Positions 43,430 through 52,196 of a stretch of DNA of 64,000 nt are shown here, piece after piece. The notes below the pieces were generated by a model. It had not been told where the DNA came from. It saw only the letters and a list, made by a program, of their open reading frames with translations, and did not search any database. The stretch lies in the NCBI GenBank assembly GCA_016715195.1, contig JADKBB010000005.1, forward strand, positions 62,001 to 126,000. The letters run 5' to 3'. Numbering within the stretch: the first letter of the stretch is position 1; each line of letters opens with the position of its first letter. The translations under genes and the position numbers were made by a program. The DNA is from Candidatus Villigracilis proximus (lineage in GTDB: Bacteria; Chloroflexota; Anaerolineae; Anaerolineales; Villigracilaceae).

Positions 43430-43800
43430 TTGACTCCGGCTTGTACGATCTCCTGCACCAGATCAAGGATCGCGCGTGAACTGGATGGTTTTGTGAGGAA
43501 GCCGCTGACGCCCATTTCTTCCGTGATCAATCGTTCCTGATCATCGCCGCTCGCGGTGAGAATAATGACAGGCGTGCCATGAAAGACGGAATGTGCGCGT
43601 AATTTTCTGAGCATGGTCAGTCCGTCCATGACGGGCATGGCAACATCCAGCATGATGAGGTCGGGTTTGTTTTTTTCAATTTCGAGCAATCCCAGTTCTC
43701 CATTGGCGGCAATGCGAACCTCGTGCCCTGCTTTCCGCAAGGTATAACTTAACATGCGTTGATTGTTTGAGTCGTCTTCCACGACTAAAATGTTTGCCAT
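43426..43800 (-). CDS. Stand-alone response-regulator receiver
   Basis: 124 residues, CheY-like. Acidic pair in ILVVEDDSNNQRML, phospho-Asp in DLIMLDVAMPVMDG, Thr in VIILTASGDD, Lys in GFLTKPSS. No output domain. Overlaps the flippase start and is three bases from the STAS gene, so it belongs to the same signalling set. Confidence 0.94.
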   Translation of the reverse strand: MANILVVEDDSNNQRMLSYTLRKAGHEVRIAANGELGLLEIEKNKPDLIMLDVAMPVMDGLTMLRKLRAHSVFHGTPVIILTASGDDQERLITEEMGVSGFLTKPSSSRAILDLVQEIVQAGVK

Positions 43801-43803
43801 TTG

Positions 43804-44148
43804 CTAAAACCCCTTTGGTACGATTTGTGAAGACTCGATGGATTGAAAAACCTGATCGAATTTTGTCAGCTTTAAGATACGTGATGCCGCTTCATGCTTC
43901 GGCCAGACCAGCCGTACTTCGCCTTCGTTTTGACGCGTACGTTTTAGCACACTGACCAAAACAGCCAGTCCTGCCGAGTCTAGCATGGTGACCTCGCTTA
44001 GGTCGAAGACAAAATGTGTTACGCCTGATTCGAAATATGCTTCGCACATTTTTCGGAGCGTGGGCGCTTCAAAGGCATCCACGCGGCCTTGCGGTGCGAT
44101 AACAACAATTTTCAAGGTGTATTCAGTTGTTTTTATTTCAATAGGCAT
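43804..44148 (-). CDS. STAS-domain anti-sigma-factor antagonist (first copy)
   Basis: 114 residues. VVIAPQGRVDAFEAPTLRK, THFVFDLSEVTMLDSAGLAVLVSVLKR contains the Ser that the cognate kinase phosphorylates (LDSAGL). A SpoIIAA/RsbV-like partner-switch protein. Downstream of the SpoIIE/RsbW-type gene, which is the likely kinase/phosphatase for it. AAGGAGA ribosome site. Confidence 0.92.
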   Translation of the reverse strand: MPIEIKTTEYTLKIVVIAPQGRVDAFEAPTLRKMCEAYFESGVTHFVFDLSEVTMLDSAGLAVLVSVLKRTRQNEGEVRLVWPKHEAASRILKLTKFDQVFQSIESSQIVPKGF

Positions 44149-44184
44149 GTTGATTTATCTCCTTTTATATACAGTGGATAGAGC

Positions 44185-46089
44185 TTATATTTTTTTCGTC
44201 AATGTCCATAGATTTTTTTCGTTTTTATACTGGTGCTGAACTTCATCCATGAGTGCCTGGATGATCGCCATGCCGTATCCGCCAACTTGTAATTCAAGCG
44301 GATCGGGCATGGCCACAGATTCAAGTTTGATGTTTGCCGGAATCCCAGAATCTCTGGTTTCAATAATGAGGCGTTTCCCATCCACTTGAAGCCTGACCTC
44401 GATCATTTTGTCTTTGTTGCCGCTGTAGGAGTGCTCGACAATATTGGACAGCAGTTCCTGCATTGCAAGCTCGCAATTATTAATGACGCTCTCTTGAACT
44501 TTATGGAGCATAAGCAATTCTCGCAGTGCTTTTGCTGCAATACGTAGATCTTCATAGCCTGCCGGGATTTGAAACGATACTGATTCCATTCTTTCACTAA
44601 CCTTTAGAACAATGATGGTACGGTCATCATCCTGCGGATGATCTTCCGAAAAGTTATTAACTGCCTTGAACAGGCCATCTGCAATTCCTCTGGCGCTGAG
44701 GCCGCGAAGATGTTTTAGTGCGAGCAACATGCGTTCCATGCCGAACATTTCGCCCGCGTTATTCCGCGATTCGTTGAAGCCATCTGTTGCCGCCACAAGC
44801 ACATCCCCCGGAACGAGGGATAATGTCTGCGAGATATATTCGTAATCTTCAAAAATACCGATCGGAATATCCTGCGCTTCCAATAATTGTGGTTCACCTT
44901 GAACAGGCATGAAAAGAATTGGACTTTGTCCGGCATTGGAAAAAAGCAGGCTTCGGTTAACAGGGTCGAACGTTCCGATAAATGCAGTTGAGAACATTGA
45001 AACGGTTGAGAAATCATCCAGCAGGTCGGTGTTGAGGCGTTTCACGATCTGGTCTGGCCGGCTGAATGGCATATTGCGTGCGGCTGAGCGGGCTGTGGTG
45101 CGGGTCATTGTCATCAAGAGTGCGGCGGGCATGCCTTTTCCCGTTATATCCCCCAGCATGAAGACCAGCGGTTGACCTTTGCGCGCGATAATATCAAAAA
45201 AATCTCCACCCACTTGCGAGGCAGGCGCAGATGCCCCGTAAATATCCAGTCCATCCAGCGTCGGTATGGACTGAGGCAAAAGCGCGATCTGCACCTGGCG
45301 AGCAAGGTCCATTTCTGTTTCAAAGCGGGTACGCGCCAGGGCCTCTTGATATAAAAGGGCATTATCAATTTGCGCGCCAGATTGCTCTGCAATGGCACGC
45401 AGGAGTTTGATATCGTGCGAGGTGAAGTCGCCTGTTTTATTGAAAACGCCAATGCAGGCAAAAACATTTTCACGTACCGGCAGCGTGGACATGATGACAT
45501 TGCTCAGTCCGCGCGGAAGTGTCATGCTATCTTTGAAATTATGGCGGCGCGTGTCCTTGCGATAAATCGTTGAGGCCGCATGTAAATGAGCTTCCGGCAG
45601 CGGCTCGATTGCAGATTGCCGGATTTGCGGACGATGATTGTTGAAATAAATGGCAGTAAATGCGCCATCTGCATCAAGCAGGCGGCGTGACTCCTGGATC
45701 AATAGATCAAGCAGGTCGTCTATTTTTAATGCGCGGCGGGCAGATTGGGTCAACTCGTATAACGCCACCAGTTTGTCCTGAGTTTCAACCAGGCTGGCGG
45801 TGAGTTCTTCCATTTCTGTTTCGGTGGTCAACACATGTGAAAATAATTCAGTCATCGCGTCGGCGATGGATTGCCATGCGCCGTCGTTCATGCCGTGAAT
45901 ATGTAGTTCCAGACTGCCGGAGGCGTTGCGTCCGATGATCTCTTTTTTTGAAAATGAAATATCCTTTGGCATGGAGGCGATCATCTCGCCATGTTCCACC
46001 AGACGAATTGCCTGTGCGCCAACACGGATCCATGCTTCGGCGATGGTTTGAAAATCATTTTGATGAAGATGGATCAGGTCGGCAAACAT
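44185..46089 (-). CDS. GAF-SpoIIE phosphatase fused to RsbW-like kinase
   Basis: 634 residues from ATG 46089 (a TTG two codons earlier is less likely). A helical N-terminus and coiled coil are followed by a GAF domain (about 105-260, LLDLLIQESRRLLDADGAFTAIYF). The PP2C/SpoIIE domain (about 275-480) has SQVGGDFFDII, MLGDITGKGMPAALLM and VAATDGFNE with metal-binding Asp residues. The C-terminal HATPase (about 495-634) has N-box ELAMQELLSNIVEHSY, DSGIPAN and GGYGMAIIQA. It therefore carries both the kinase that phosphorylates a STAS partner and the phosphatase that reverses it. Confidence 0.92.
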   Translation of the reverse strand: MFADLIHLHQNDFQTIAEAWIRVGAQAIRLVEHGEMIASMPKDISFSKKEIIGRNASGSLELHIHGMNDGAWQSIADAMTELFSHVLTTETEMEELTASLVETQDKLVALYELTQSARRALKIDDLLDLLIQESRRLLDADGAFTAIYFNNHRPQIRQSAIEPLPEAHLHAASTIYRKDTRRHNFKDSMTLPRGLSNVIMSTLPVRENVFACIGVFNKTGDFTSHDIKLLRAIAEQSGAQIDNALLYQEALARTRFETEMDLARQVQIALLPQSIPTLDGLDIYGASAPASQVGGDFFDIIARKGQPLVFMLGDITGKGMPAALLMTMTRTTARSAARNMPFSRPDQIVKRLNTDLLDDFSTVSMFSTAFIGTFDPVNRSLLFSNAGQSPILFMPVQGEPQLLEAQDIPIGIFEDYEYISQTLSLVPGDVLVAATDGFNESRNNAGEMFGMERMLLALKHLRGLSARGIADGLFKAVNNFSEDHPQDDDRTIIVLKVSERMESVSFQIPAGYEDLRIAAKALRELLMLHKVQESVINNCELAMQELLSNIVEHSYSGNKDKMIEVRLQVDGKRLIIETRDSGIPANIKLESVAMPDPLELQVGGYGMAIIQALMDEVQHQYKNEKNLWTLTKKI

Positions 46090-46091
46090 AA

Positions 46092-46427
46092 TCAAGCCTG
46101 AAAGGCGGTTGCTTCTTCTTCAGATGTATAAATACTAAAGGCTTTATCAAGTCTGGTCAGTTCGAAAATAACCCGTACGGGCTGCTGCATACAACAAAGA
46201 TGTAACTCCCCGTTTTTTTCACGGCAATGTTTCAAGCCCTGCACAAGAGTCGAAAGCGCAGTTGAGTCGATGAAATTTACACCGGCCAAATTGACAACCA
46301 GGTTAACTTTTCCGGCCTCTGCCTGTCCTTTAAGCCACGCCACAACCGGTGCGACTTCATGGGCGTCAAAACGACCGCCAAGCTGAATGATGTTGATCGA
46401 ATTGGAAACTTTGTGTGTGATGTCCAT
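46092..46427 (-). CDS. STAS-domain anti-sigma-factor antagonist (second copy)
   Basis: 111 residues from ATG 46427 (AAAGGAAT upstream; the frame is open to 46484 without a site). IIQLGGRFDAHEVAPVVAWLK and VNLAGVNFIDSTALSTLVQGLKHCREK hold the phospho-acceptor Ser. The stop is two bases before the start of the SpoIIE/RsbW-type gene, so the two are translated together. Confidence 0.92.
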   Translation of the reverse strand: MDITHKVSNSINIIQLGGRFDAHEVAPVVAWLKGQAEAGKVNLVVNLAGVNFIDSTALSTLVQGLKHCREKNGELHLCCMQQPVRVIFELTRLDKAFSIYTSEEEATAFQA

Positions 46428-46438
46428 AAAATATTCCT

Positions 46439-47626
46439 TTAGTTTTTTCTGTTTAGTAATTCTTGAAAATGGATCAGATACCAATCCACTACTTCACTGA
46501 TGGGCAATCCATTTGCCGCCAGGTAATTGCGTGAGCCGATCTCCAACATGCGCTGCGGATGATCGATCACACGGCAGATCGCATCAGCGAGACTTTGCGC
46601 ACTTTCGGGCTCAAAGAACTCGCCATCGTAGCCTTCTTCGATCACCAACTCTTCAAGGTCTCCAAGTTTTGGAAGAACCACCGCCCTGCCAAATCCGCCG
46701 GCTTGATGAAGTACACCTGAACTGCCTGTTGTGCTGGTATAGGGAAACACCACCACCCACGAGTCGTTAAAAATCTTTGGCACATCCTCCTCTGAAACAT
46801 ATCCAGTGAAATGAATATTTGGCACATGTGAGAATTTATTTTTCACCCCATCCAAATAACCTTTTACGTTGGGGTTATCCGTCCCTGCAATAACAAGTTT
46901 GGCAGTTGGGTGTGAAGGTTGAAGCTTTTCAAAGGCTTCCATTAATATCCACTTTTTATAAGTGCCAAATTTTCCAAAAGTCATAATGTTTGGCGCGCCA
47001 GTAGGAGCAGATGCCGGCACATCTTCACTTGCTTCTTCGAATGAACCGTGCGGCGCGAGCAATACATTTTTTGCCTTATATTTCTCAACCAGAATATCCA
47101 CATATTTTGGAATGGTCACCGCAACAATATCGGCTTTCAAAATAAAACGTGTAACGATATTTCCAAATAGCCGGATCACTGACTCAATAATTTTGCTTCC
47201 ACCAAAACCAGCCTGCTTCAGATCCACGGTTTCCATGATGTTGTGCAGCAGCACCGCCGTTTTGACTCCAGTCAAACGTACAGCCCACGGAGTAAGCAAA
47301 CCAAGTGTGGCTGGAACTTTTCCCGCAGCAAAGGAGGCAAATTGAATATTAAACAATACAATGTCTGGATTAATTTTCTTAACCTCCCTGCGGATGCGGA
47401 GGACGTTATCCCAGGCACCGAATTTCCAGCAGGGAACGGCTCTGACCGGTATCTGGCCTGCTGACTGCTCAAATGAATATTCTTCACCCTCAGGCAGTTC
47501 ATCCACGAAAAGCACGATCTCCGATACCATGTCGGTTTTGGTTTGTAAAAATTTAACAAAGTGAAATCCGTATTCGTTGAGCGAACCTTTGCCAGGCGGA
47601 AATGTGGTAACGATGGCAATGCGCAT
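46439..47626 (-). CDS. GT4-family glycosyltransferase
   Basis: 395 residues from ATG 47626 (MRIAIVTTFPPGKGSLNEYG). GT-B fold: N-terminal Rossmann part, LLAPHGSFEE, TFGKFGTYKKWILMEAF, LVIAGTDN, NIHFTGYVSEEDVPKIFNDSWVVVFPYTSTTGSSGVLHQAGGFGRAVVLPKLGDLEELV. The usual E-x7-E of retaining GT4 is modified (TTGSSGVLHQAGGFGRAV). Probably extends an exported glycan. One base from the GT2 gene. Confidence 0.9.
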   Translation of the reverse strand: MRIAIVTTFPPGKGSLNEYGFHFVKFLQTKTDMVSEIVLFVDELPEGEEYSFEQSAGQIPVRAVPCWKFGAWDNVLRIRREVKKINPDIVLFNIQFASFAAGKVPATLGLLTPWAVRLTGVKTAVLLHNIMETVDLKQAGFGGSKIIESVIRLFGNIVTRFILKADIVAVTIPKYVDILVEKYKAKNVLLAPHGSFEEASEDVPASAPTGAPNIMTFGKFGTYKKWILMEAFEKLQPSHPTAKLVIAGTDNPNVKGYLDGVKNKFSHVPNIHFTGYVSEEDVPKIFNDSWVVVFPYTSTTGSSGVLHQAGGFGRAVVLPKLGDLEELVIEEGYDGEFFEPESAQSLADAICRVIDHPQRMLEIGSRNYLAANGLPISEVVDWYLIHFQELLNRKN

Positions 47627-47627
47627 C

Positions 47628-48398
47628 TTACATTCTCCTATAAACACCCTTGAAATTATTCACTTGAATATTGACCAGATCACGCAGGAACCGTTGTATC
47701 TCTTTTTTTGTGTCCACTTTTGAACCGGGTGCATCCACCCATGAGACAGGAACTTCCGCGATCCTAAGTCCATACTTGGATGCAAGAAATAGGATCTCAA
47801 GATCAAAGGAAAACCCCATGATGGTTTGCATGGCGTGTAATTCCTTTGCTGCTTTTTGTGTGTACATTTTGAATCCGCACTGGGTATCACGGACGTTAAT
47901 TCGTAAAACATTTTTTACGATCCAGCGCAGACCGCCGCTCAGCAAATGTCGTAAAAATGATTTGTTTGATTCTTCGGCCCCTTCCACAGCACGGGATCCA
48001 ACGGCGACATCGTAATTTTCCTTTTCGAGCTTGGCGAGTAGTTTGGATATTTCTTCAATCGGCGTGGAATTATCGGCATCTGCAAATAAGACATATCTGC
48101 CTTTTGAGGCGATCATACCGCGTTGAACAGCATTGCCTTTTCCGCCGTTCTTCGGTGTTTTCAATAGACGCAGATTGACAAGCCCCAGTTCTTCCACGAG
48201 CTTGACGGTGTCATCTTTTGAGCCGTCATCGGCGATCAATAACTCCCATTCAAATCCAAGGTCTGAAACATGAGACGCAATTGCTCCAATGGTGGCGACA
48301 ATACGTTCCTGCTCGTTATACGCCGGGATTACGATGGATAGATGTGGAATTCCGCTGATCGCTTTTGTTTTCCAGTTCTTATAATTTTCGTAGGACAT
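47628..48398 (-). CDS. GT2-family glycosyltransferase (ALG5-like)
   Basis: 256 residues from ATG 48398 (GAGGT before). LSIVIPAYNEQERIVATI, LLIADDGSKDDT, KNGGKGNAVQRGM, LFADADNSTP (DxD) and RDTQCGFKMY with CGFK are typical of dolichyl/polyprenyl-phosphate glucosyltransferases (ALG5-like). No membrane helix. Probably makes a lipid-linked sugar donor for the GT-C proteins encoded nearby. Confidence 0.92.
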   Translation of the reverse strand: MSYENYKNWKTKAISGIPHLSIVIPAYNEQERIVATIGAIASHVSDLGFEWELLIADDGSKDDTVKLVEELGLVNLRLLKTPKNGGKGNAVQRGMIASKGRYVLFADADNSTPIEEISKLLAKLEKENYDVAVGSRAVEGAEESNKSFLRHLLSGGLRWIVKNVLRINVRDTQCGFKMYTQKAAKELHAMQTIMGFSFDLEILFLASKYGLRIAEVPVSWVDAPGSKVDTKKEIQRFLRDLVNIQVNNFKGVYRRM

Positions 48399-48499
48399 GA
48401 TCATTTACCTCGCTATAAACTTTATTCTATGCAATATGTAGTTGACAATGGATAACAGGATGGTTGCAGACTTTCAAACAATTATGCAAAGTGTGAAGG

Positions 48500-49687
48500 T
48501 CAGGCCACAAAAACCCAATTGACAAATATCGTGACAAATACGCCTAGCAGCACAGTGAATGCCAGTGTTAATGTGCGGTCAAGCCAGTGATGCTTTCCCC
48601 AATCTGCCAGTAAAAGAAATGCGGGGAACATTGTGAGCACATAGCGGATGATGCTCCCTGTTGCGCTTGATGAGGGGACAATTAACTGGATTAATACATA
48701 GATCGCGTATCCTTCGCCAAATCTGATCCAGATAAATGGAACAAATGCCAGAAAAGCCAACAGGGAAAATGTATTCCAAAATCCTGTGAACCAACCTCTG
48801 TTTAATTCGCCATCTATTAATTGAGAGAGGCTTCTCTTGACAATGGCAATCGTGCCAACGTTTTCGCGCCCCCAGGCGGCTTGAGTTTCGATGAAGGCGA
48901 GTGGTCTGCCAAAGTTTTGCTGAAGGAATAAAATAAAAATGAGCATCCCAAACGGCACAACACAAATAATCACGGCTTCCATCCAGTTGACGCGCGCATT
49001 TTTCCATAAATTGAGCCACATCTCTTTTTTGAAGATATTTCCGATCTGCCAGCCTTGCACACGCAGCCATTCCCAAAAGATTAATGGCCAGATCAGAATT
49101 CCAATATTACGGGTGGATGCGGCCAGCAATCCCAGGCCGGCAGCCACGACCCAATTATGCTTGCGCGCATAGTACATGGCTGAAATTGTTAGAAACAGAA
49201 ACAGGCTTTCGGTGTAAACACTATTGAAGAAAAATGCCGTAGGAAACAGAGCCAGATAAAAGACGGCGCGTTGCGCGGCTGGTTTATCCAGCTCTACTTC
49301 GGCGAGCAGATAGAAATAGGCGAGTGTGCCAAATAAAGCAAGGTTGCTGATAATAAAGCCGGCAAGAATTAAATTACCGTCAGTAAAATTCGACACAATG
49401 CGCATAAGCATTGGGTAGAGCGGAAAGAATGCAACATTGCTTTGCTGCTCAGGTTTGAACCAGTAGCCATTTTTGGCAATATCCACATAATATTGGCTGT
49501 CCCATTTAGCCCACATGCTAAGGAAGGGACTCTCGGGGTCGGCGACCCAGTGGCCTTCTTCGGTGGGGAGCATGGTATCGCCGAGAAAACCCACGCTGAA
49601 AATTAATCCACGCGAAAGGATGAATGCAAGAATGGGGACGGCGAGCCAGCGATACGGTGTAAGGAAGGTTCGAATGCGCGCGATCAT
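48500..49687 (-). CDS. PIG-V-like integral membrane mannosyltransferase
   Basis: 395 residues, about 10 helices. WAKWDSQYYVDIAKNGY and NVAFFPLYPMLMRI, followed by RAVFYLALFPTAFFFNSVYTES, match the GPI mannosyltransferase II (PIG-V, GT76) family found also in bacteria. It uses a polyprenyl-phosphate sugar on the outer side of the membrane. Starts within the stop codon of the LamG-like gene (TAATG). Confidence 0.85.
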   Translation of the reverse strand: MIARIRTFLTPYRWLAVPILAFILSRGLIFSVGFLGDTMLPTEEGHWVADPESPFLSMWAKWDSQYYVDIAKNGYWFKPEQQSNVAFFPLYPMLMRIVSNFTDGNLILAGFIISNLALFGTLAYFYLLAEVELDKPAAQRAVFYLALFPTAFFFNSVYTESLFLFLTISAMYYARKHNWVVAAGLGLLAASTRNIGILIWPLIFWEWLRVQGWQIGNIFKKEMWLNLWKNARVNWMEAVIICVVPFGMLIFILFLQQNFGRPLAFIETQAAWGRENVGTIAIVKRSLSQLIDGELNRGWFTGFWNTFSLLAFLAFVPFIWIRFGEGYAIYVLIQLIVPSSSATGSIIRYVLTMFPAFLLLADWGKHHWLDRTLTLAFTVLLGVFVTIFVNWVFVA

Positions 49688-52155
49688 TATTCGGGTTCTC
49701 CTGAAATGCCAGTGACTGTCACTTGCAGGTTTTCAAATTTCACTTCACCGCCGTAGGCGATCACGCCCAGCCAGCCCGAGGTACGATTTAATTTCGCGTC
49801 ATTGACCACAGGCAGCCCGTTGACGGTGACATCCATCAAGTTGCCGCTGACCGCCATGGTGATGACGTACGAATCAGCCTGGACCAGGGTAGTGGATCCC
49901 AATCCTTGAAATTTGTTTGCGTCGTCGTAGTAGCCCCAGAATAAGCCTTCGCCGCCATTGATCAAGCGCATGATGTATGCGCCTTTGCGTGATCCGCGAT
50001 CTGGCATGTGGAAGATGAATCCGCCGCCGATGTCACTATTCTTTGGGACGGTGATCTTCGCTTCGATGGTGAATTCGTCAGTGAAGATGCCCGAGTTGAT
50101 GATGTAATCTCCAACATCGGTGGCTTGCTGAAGAAGGATATTATTTTCAGTGTTCCATTTACCGCTTAAAATTTTGAGGTTGCTAAATCCATCTGTGGTT
50201 GTGGCACTGGAGGATGCAGCTTGTGTTCCGCTAATATCCACTTGATCGTATTCGACTGAGCTGTTTGAGGTGAGTAGACCAATGTTTCCAAAATTTTGCT
50301 GCAGGGGCAGGTCTTTGACGATCAGAGTCTCGTCCAGATAAATATCATAGGTGGCGCTTTTGCTAACGATTTGCAGTATGTGACGATCTGTGCTTGCAGA
50401 AGTAACATCGGCGTATCCCTGGCCAATGAATTTGCCTGTCTCATCATAGTAGCCCCAGAAGATGGCGTCGGGGCGGTTATCTGAATAGCGGACGAGATGC
50501 GCACCGTTGAGTCTGTCTGTGTATGGCATGTTGAATAAAACGCCGCCACCGAAGCCTTCTGTGTGAGTCAGTCCAACAGTTAGGGTGAAATTTTTATAAG
50601 TATTTGGTGTGTAAACAATAGCCCAGTCTGAGCCTTGTGGATTTGGCTGTACAAGATTGCCGGCTGTGAATGACCAGTTGCCGCGGATCGATTTCCAGCC
50701 TGACTGGGTGATGTCTCCATTGAAGATGCCATGATAGGCTGCGTCTGTGCCGTTTTGCGCGCTGCCATTATCCGGCAGGGAAGTTGCGGCGGGGAGAATG
50801 TTTGTCGAAACAGGAGCAGGTGTGGGCGTGGCCGGAAGCGGGGTTTTAGTCGCAGTGGATGCAGCGATGGGAGTCAGTGGTTGTGCGGTTTCTGACTCTG
50901 TACTTGCTCCAAATAATGGGAAGGCTTCAACGGTTGAAAATCCGGCAGAGGAAAGTGAAGTGATCAATCCGATGTGGCCGCGAGTCTCGTTGAGCAACGG
51001 CACATCGCGCGCGATGATCTGATCGTCGAGATAAATATCGTAACTGGTTTCGCCGGAAAAAATTTGCAGGTTGTGCAGTTCATTGTCTGGCGGCGTGATC
51101 TCAACAAATCCCTGACGATTGAATACGCCTTCGTTGTCGAAGTAGCCCCAGAGCAGCGCGTCGGTTTCATCGGAGTAACGCACCATGTATGCGCCGTTGA
51201 CTTGATATGGTGACGGCATGTTGAAGAGCAGCCCTGCGCCGGCGCCTTCCTTGTGATCGAAGGTGGCCTGTAAAACATAATTTTGGAATGTGCTGGTTTC
51301 GTACCCAATGCCCGCATCGTTGACGAGTGGATCATGCTGAGTCATTTGTTTGTCTGTGATGCGCCAATCACCGCTGAATGGAACCCAGCCTGCGCCGCCC
51401 GGCTCCTGTTCAAAATCGCTGGCGTAGACCATGTCGCCGGGGTCTTCGTTTTCTGCTGCGGTTAATTTGAAGGTGTCAAATGAAACCGCGCCAATGGAAT
51501 AAAATCCGATCATTCCATTTTTATAAAAGAGCGGGCGTTTTTCAATAATGCGTTGTCCGTTCACTTGCACAAGATAAGTATTTTCGTACACAAAAAGGTC
51601 GAGTCGAAACTCCTCGGTATTCATTGAGATTGGAATTTGCGCCTGTGGTACAAAACTTCCGGTTTCATCAAGATACCCGGCAACAAGTTCGAGCGTGTCT
51701 TTGTCTGGCCGGTGCAAATAAACGCGGTGTTGTTTTTGTGAGAGTTCGGGGTATTGCGAGTTAAAAACAAAACCTGCGGCTTTTGTGTCTTTCTTCAGAA
51801 TTAGATACGTGCTGGCGTGATAAGCAACGTCTTCTGGTAATTTCAGCGGGATATGCAATTGAGCTGGTTCTTCACCACCGATGGTCTGGGCAAGGGTTTG
51901 CGTGCGGAGAGTCCACACGCCGCCGTTGGTGTACCAGCGGCGCAAATTGATATCGTCAAAATTTTGCGTGTATGGCAGGGTGTAGGTGGTGACGGGTTCA
52001 TCCGGCCCGAGCACAACTTGAATTGTCAAAAATAAAACCCCGGCCAGGATCACCAATCCGCCGGCGAGTAATAACTTTTTGTAGCGTATCAGAATCGGTT
52101 TGATGCGATCTAGAAGTGGTTGGAAGCGTTCAAAAGGTTTTTTTATGGTTGTCAT
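49687..52155 (-). CDS. Membrane-anchored protein with four LamG/DUF1080-like repeats
   Basis: 822 residues. One membrane helix (about 28-50, LLLAGGLVILAGVLFLTIQVVL), then a large outside part of four similar beta-sandwich units at about 60-235, 240-425, 475-650 and 655-815. Units 2-4 repeat (G)GGxLFNMP, a GAYMVRYS-like strand and LLWGYFDNEGVF/IFWGYYDETGKF/LFWGYYDDANKF; unit 1 is more divergent. A Thr/Pro/Ser linker (TKTPLPATPTPAPVS) separates units 2 and 3. This fold binds or cleaves glycans. No catalytic residues could be assigned, so a glycan-binding surface scaffold is the safest reading. Confidence 0.78.
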   Translation of the reverse strand: MTTIKKPFERFQPLLDRIKPILIRYKKLLLAGGLVILAGVLFLTIQVVLGPDEPVTTYTLPYTQNFDDINLRRWYTNGGVWTLRTQTLAQTIGGEEPAQLHIPLKLPEDVAYHASTYLILKKDTKAAGFVFNSQYPELSQKQHRVYLHRPDKDTLELVAGYLDETGSFVPQAQIPISMNTEEFRLDLFVYENTYLVQVNGQRIIEKRPLFYKNGMIGFYSIGAVSFDTFKLTAAENEDPGDMVYASDFEQEPGGAGWVPFSGDWRITDKQMTQHDPLVNDAGIGYETSTFQNYVLQATFDHKEGAGAGLLFNMPSPYQVNGAYMVRYSDETDALLWGYFDNEGVFNRQGFVEITPPDNELHNLQIFSGETSYDIYLDDQIIARDVPLLNETRGHIGLITSLSSAGFSTVEAFPLFGASTESETAQPLTPIAASTATKTPLPATPTPAPVSTNILPAATSLPDNGSAQNGTDAAYHGIFNGDITQSGWKSIRGNWSFTAGNLVQPNPQGSDWAIVYTPNTYKNFTLTVGLTHTEGFGGGVLFNMPYTDRLNGAHLVRYSDNRPDAIFWGYYDETGKFIGQGYADVTSASTDRHILQIVSKSATYDIYLDETLIVKDLPLQQNFGNIGLLTSNSSVEYDQVDISGTQAASSSATTTDGFSNLKILSGKWNTENNILLQQATDVGDYIINSGIFTDEFTIEAKITVPKNSDIGGGFIFHMPDRGSRKGAYIMRLINGGEGLFWGYYDDANKFQGLGSTTLVQADSYVITMAVSGNLMDVTVNGLPVVNDAKLNRTSGWLGVIAYGGEVKFENLQVTVTGISGEPE

Positions 52156-52196
52156 TTTATACCTGTGAAAATGAGATGATTACAAATTGTGATGGA

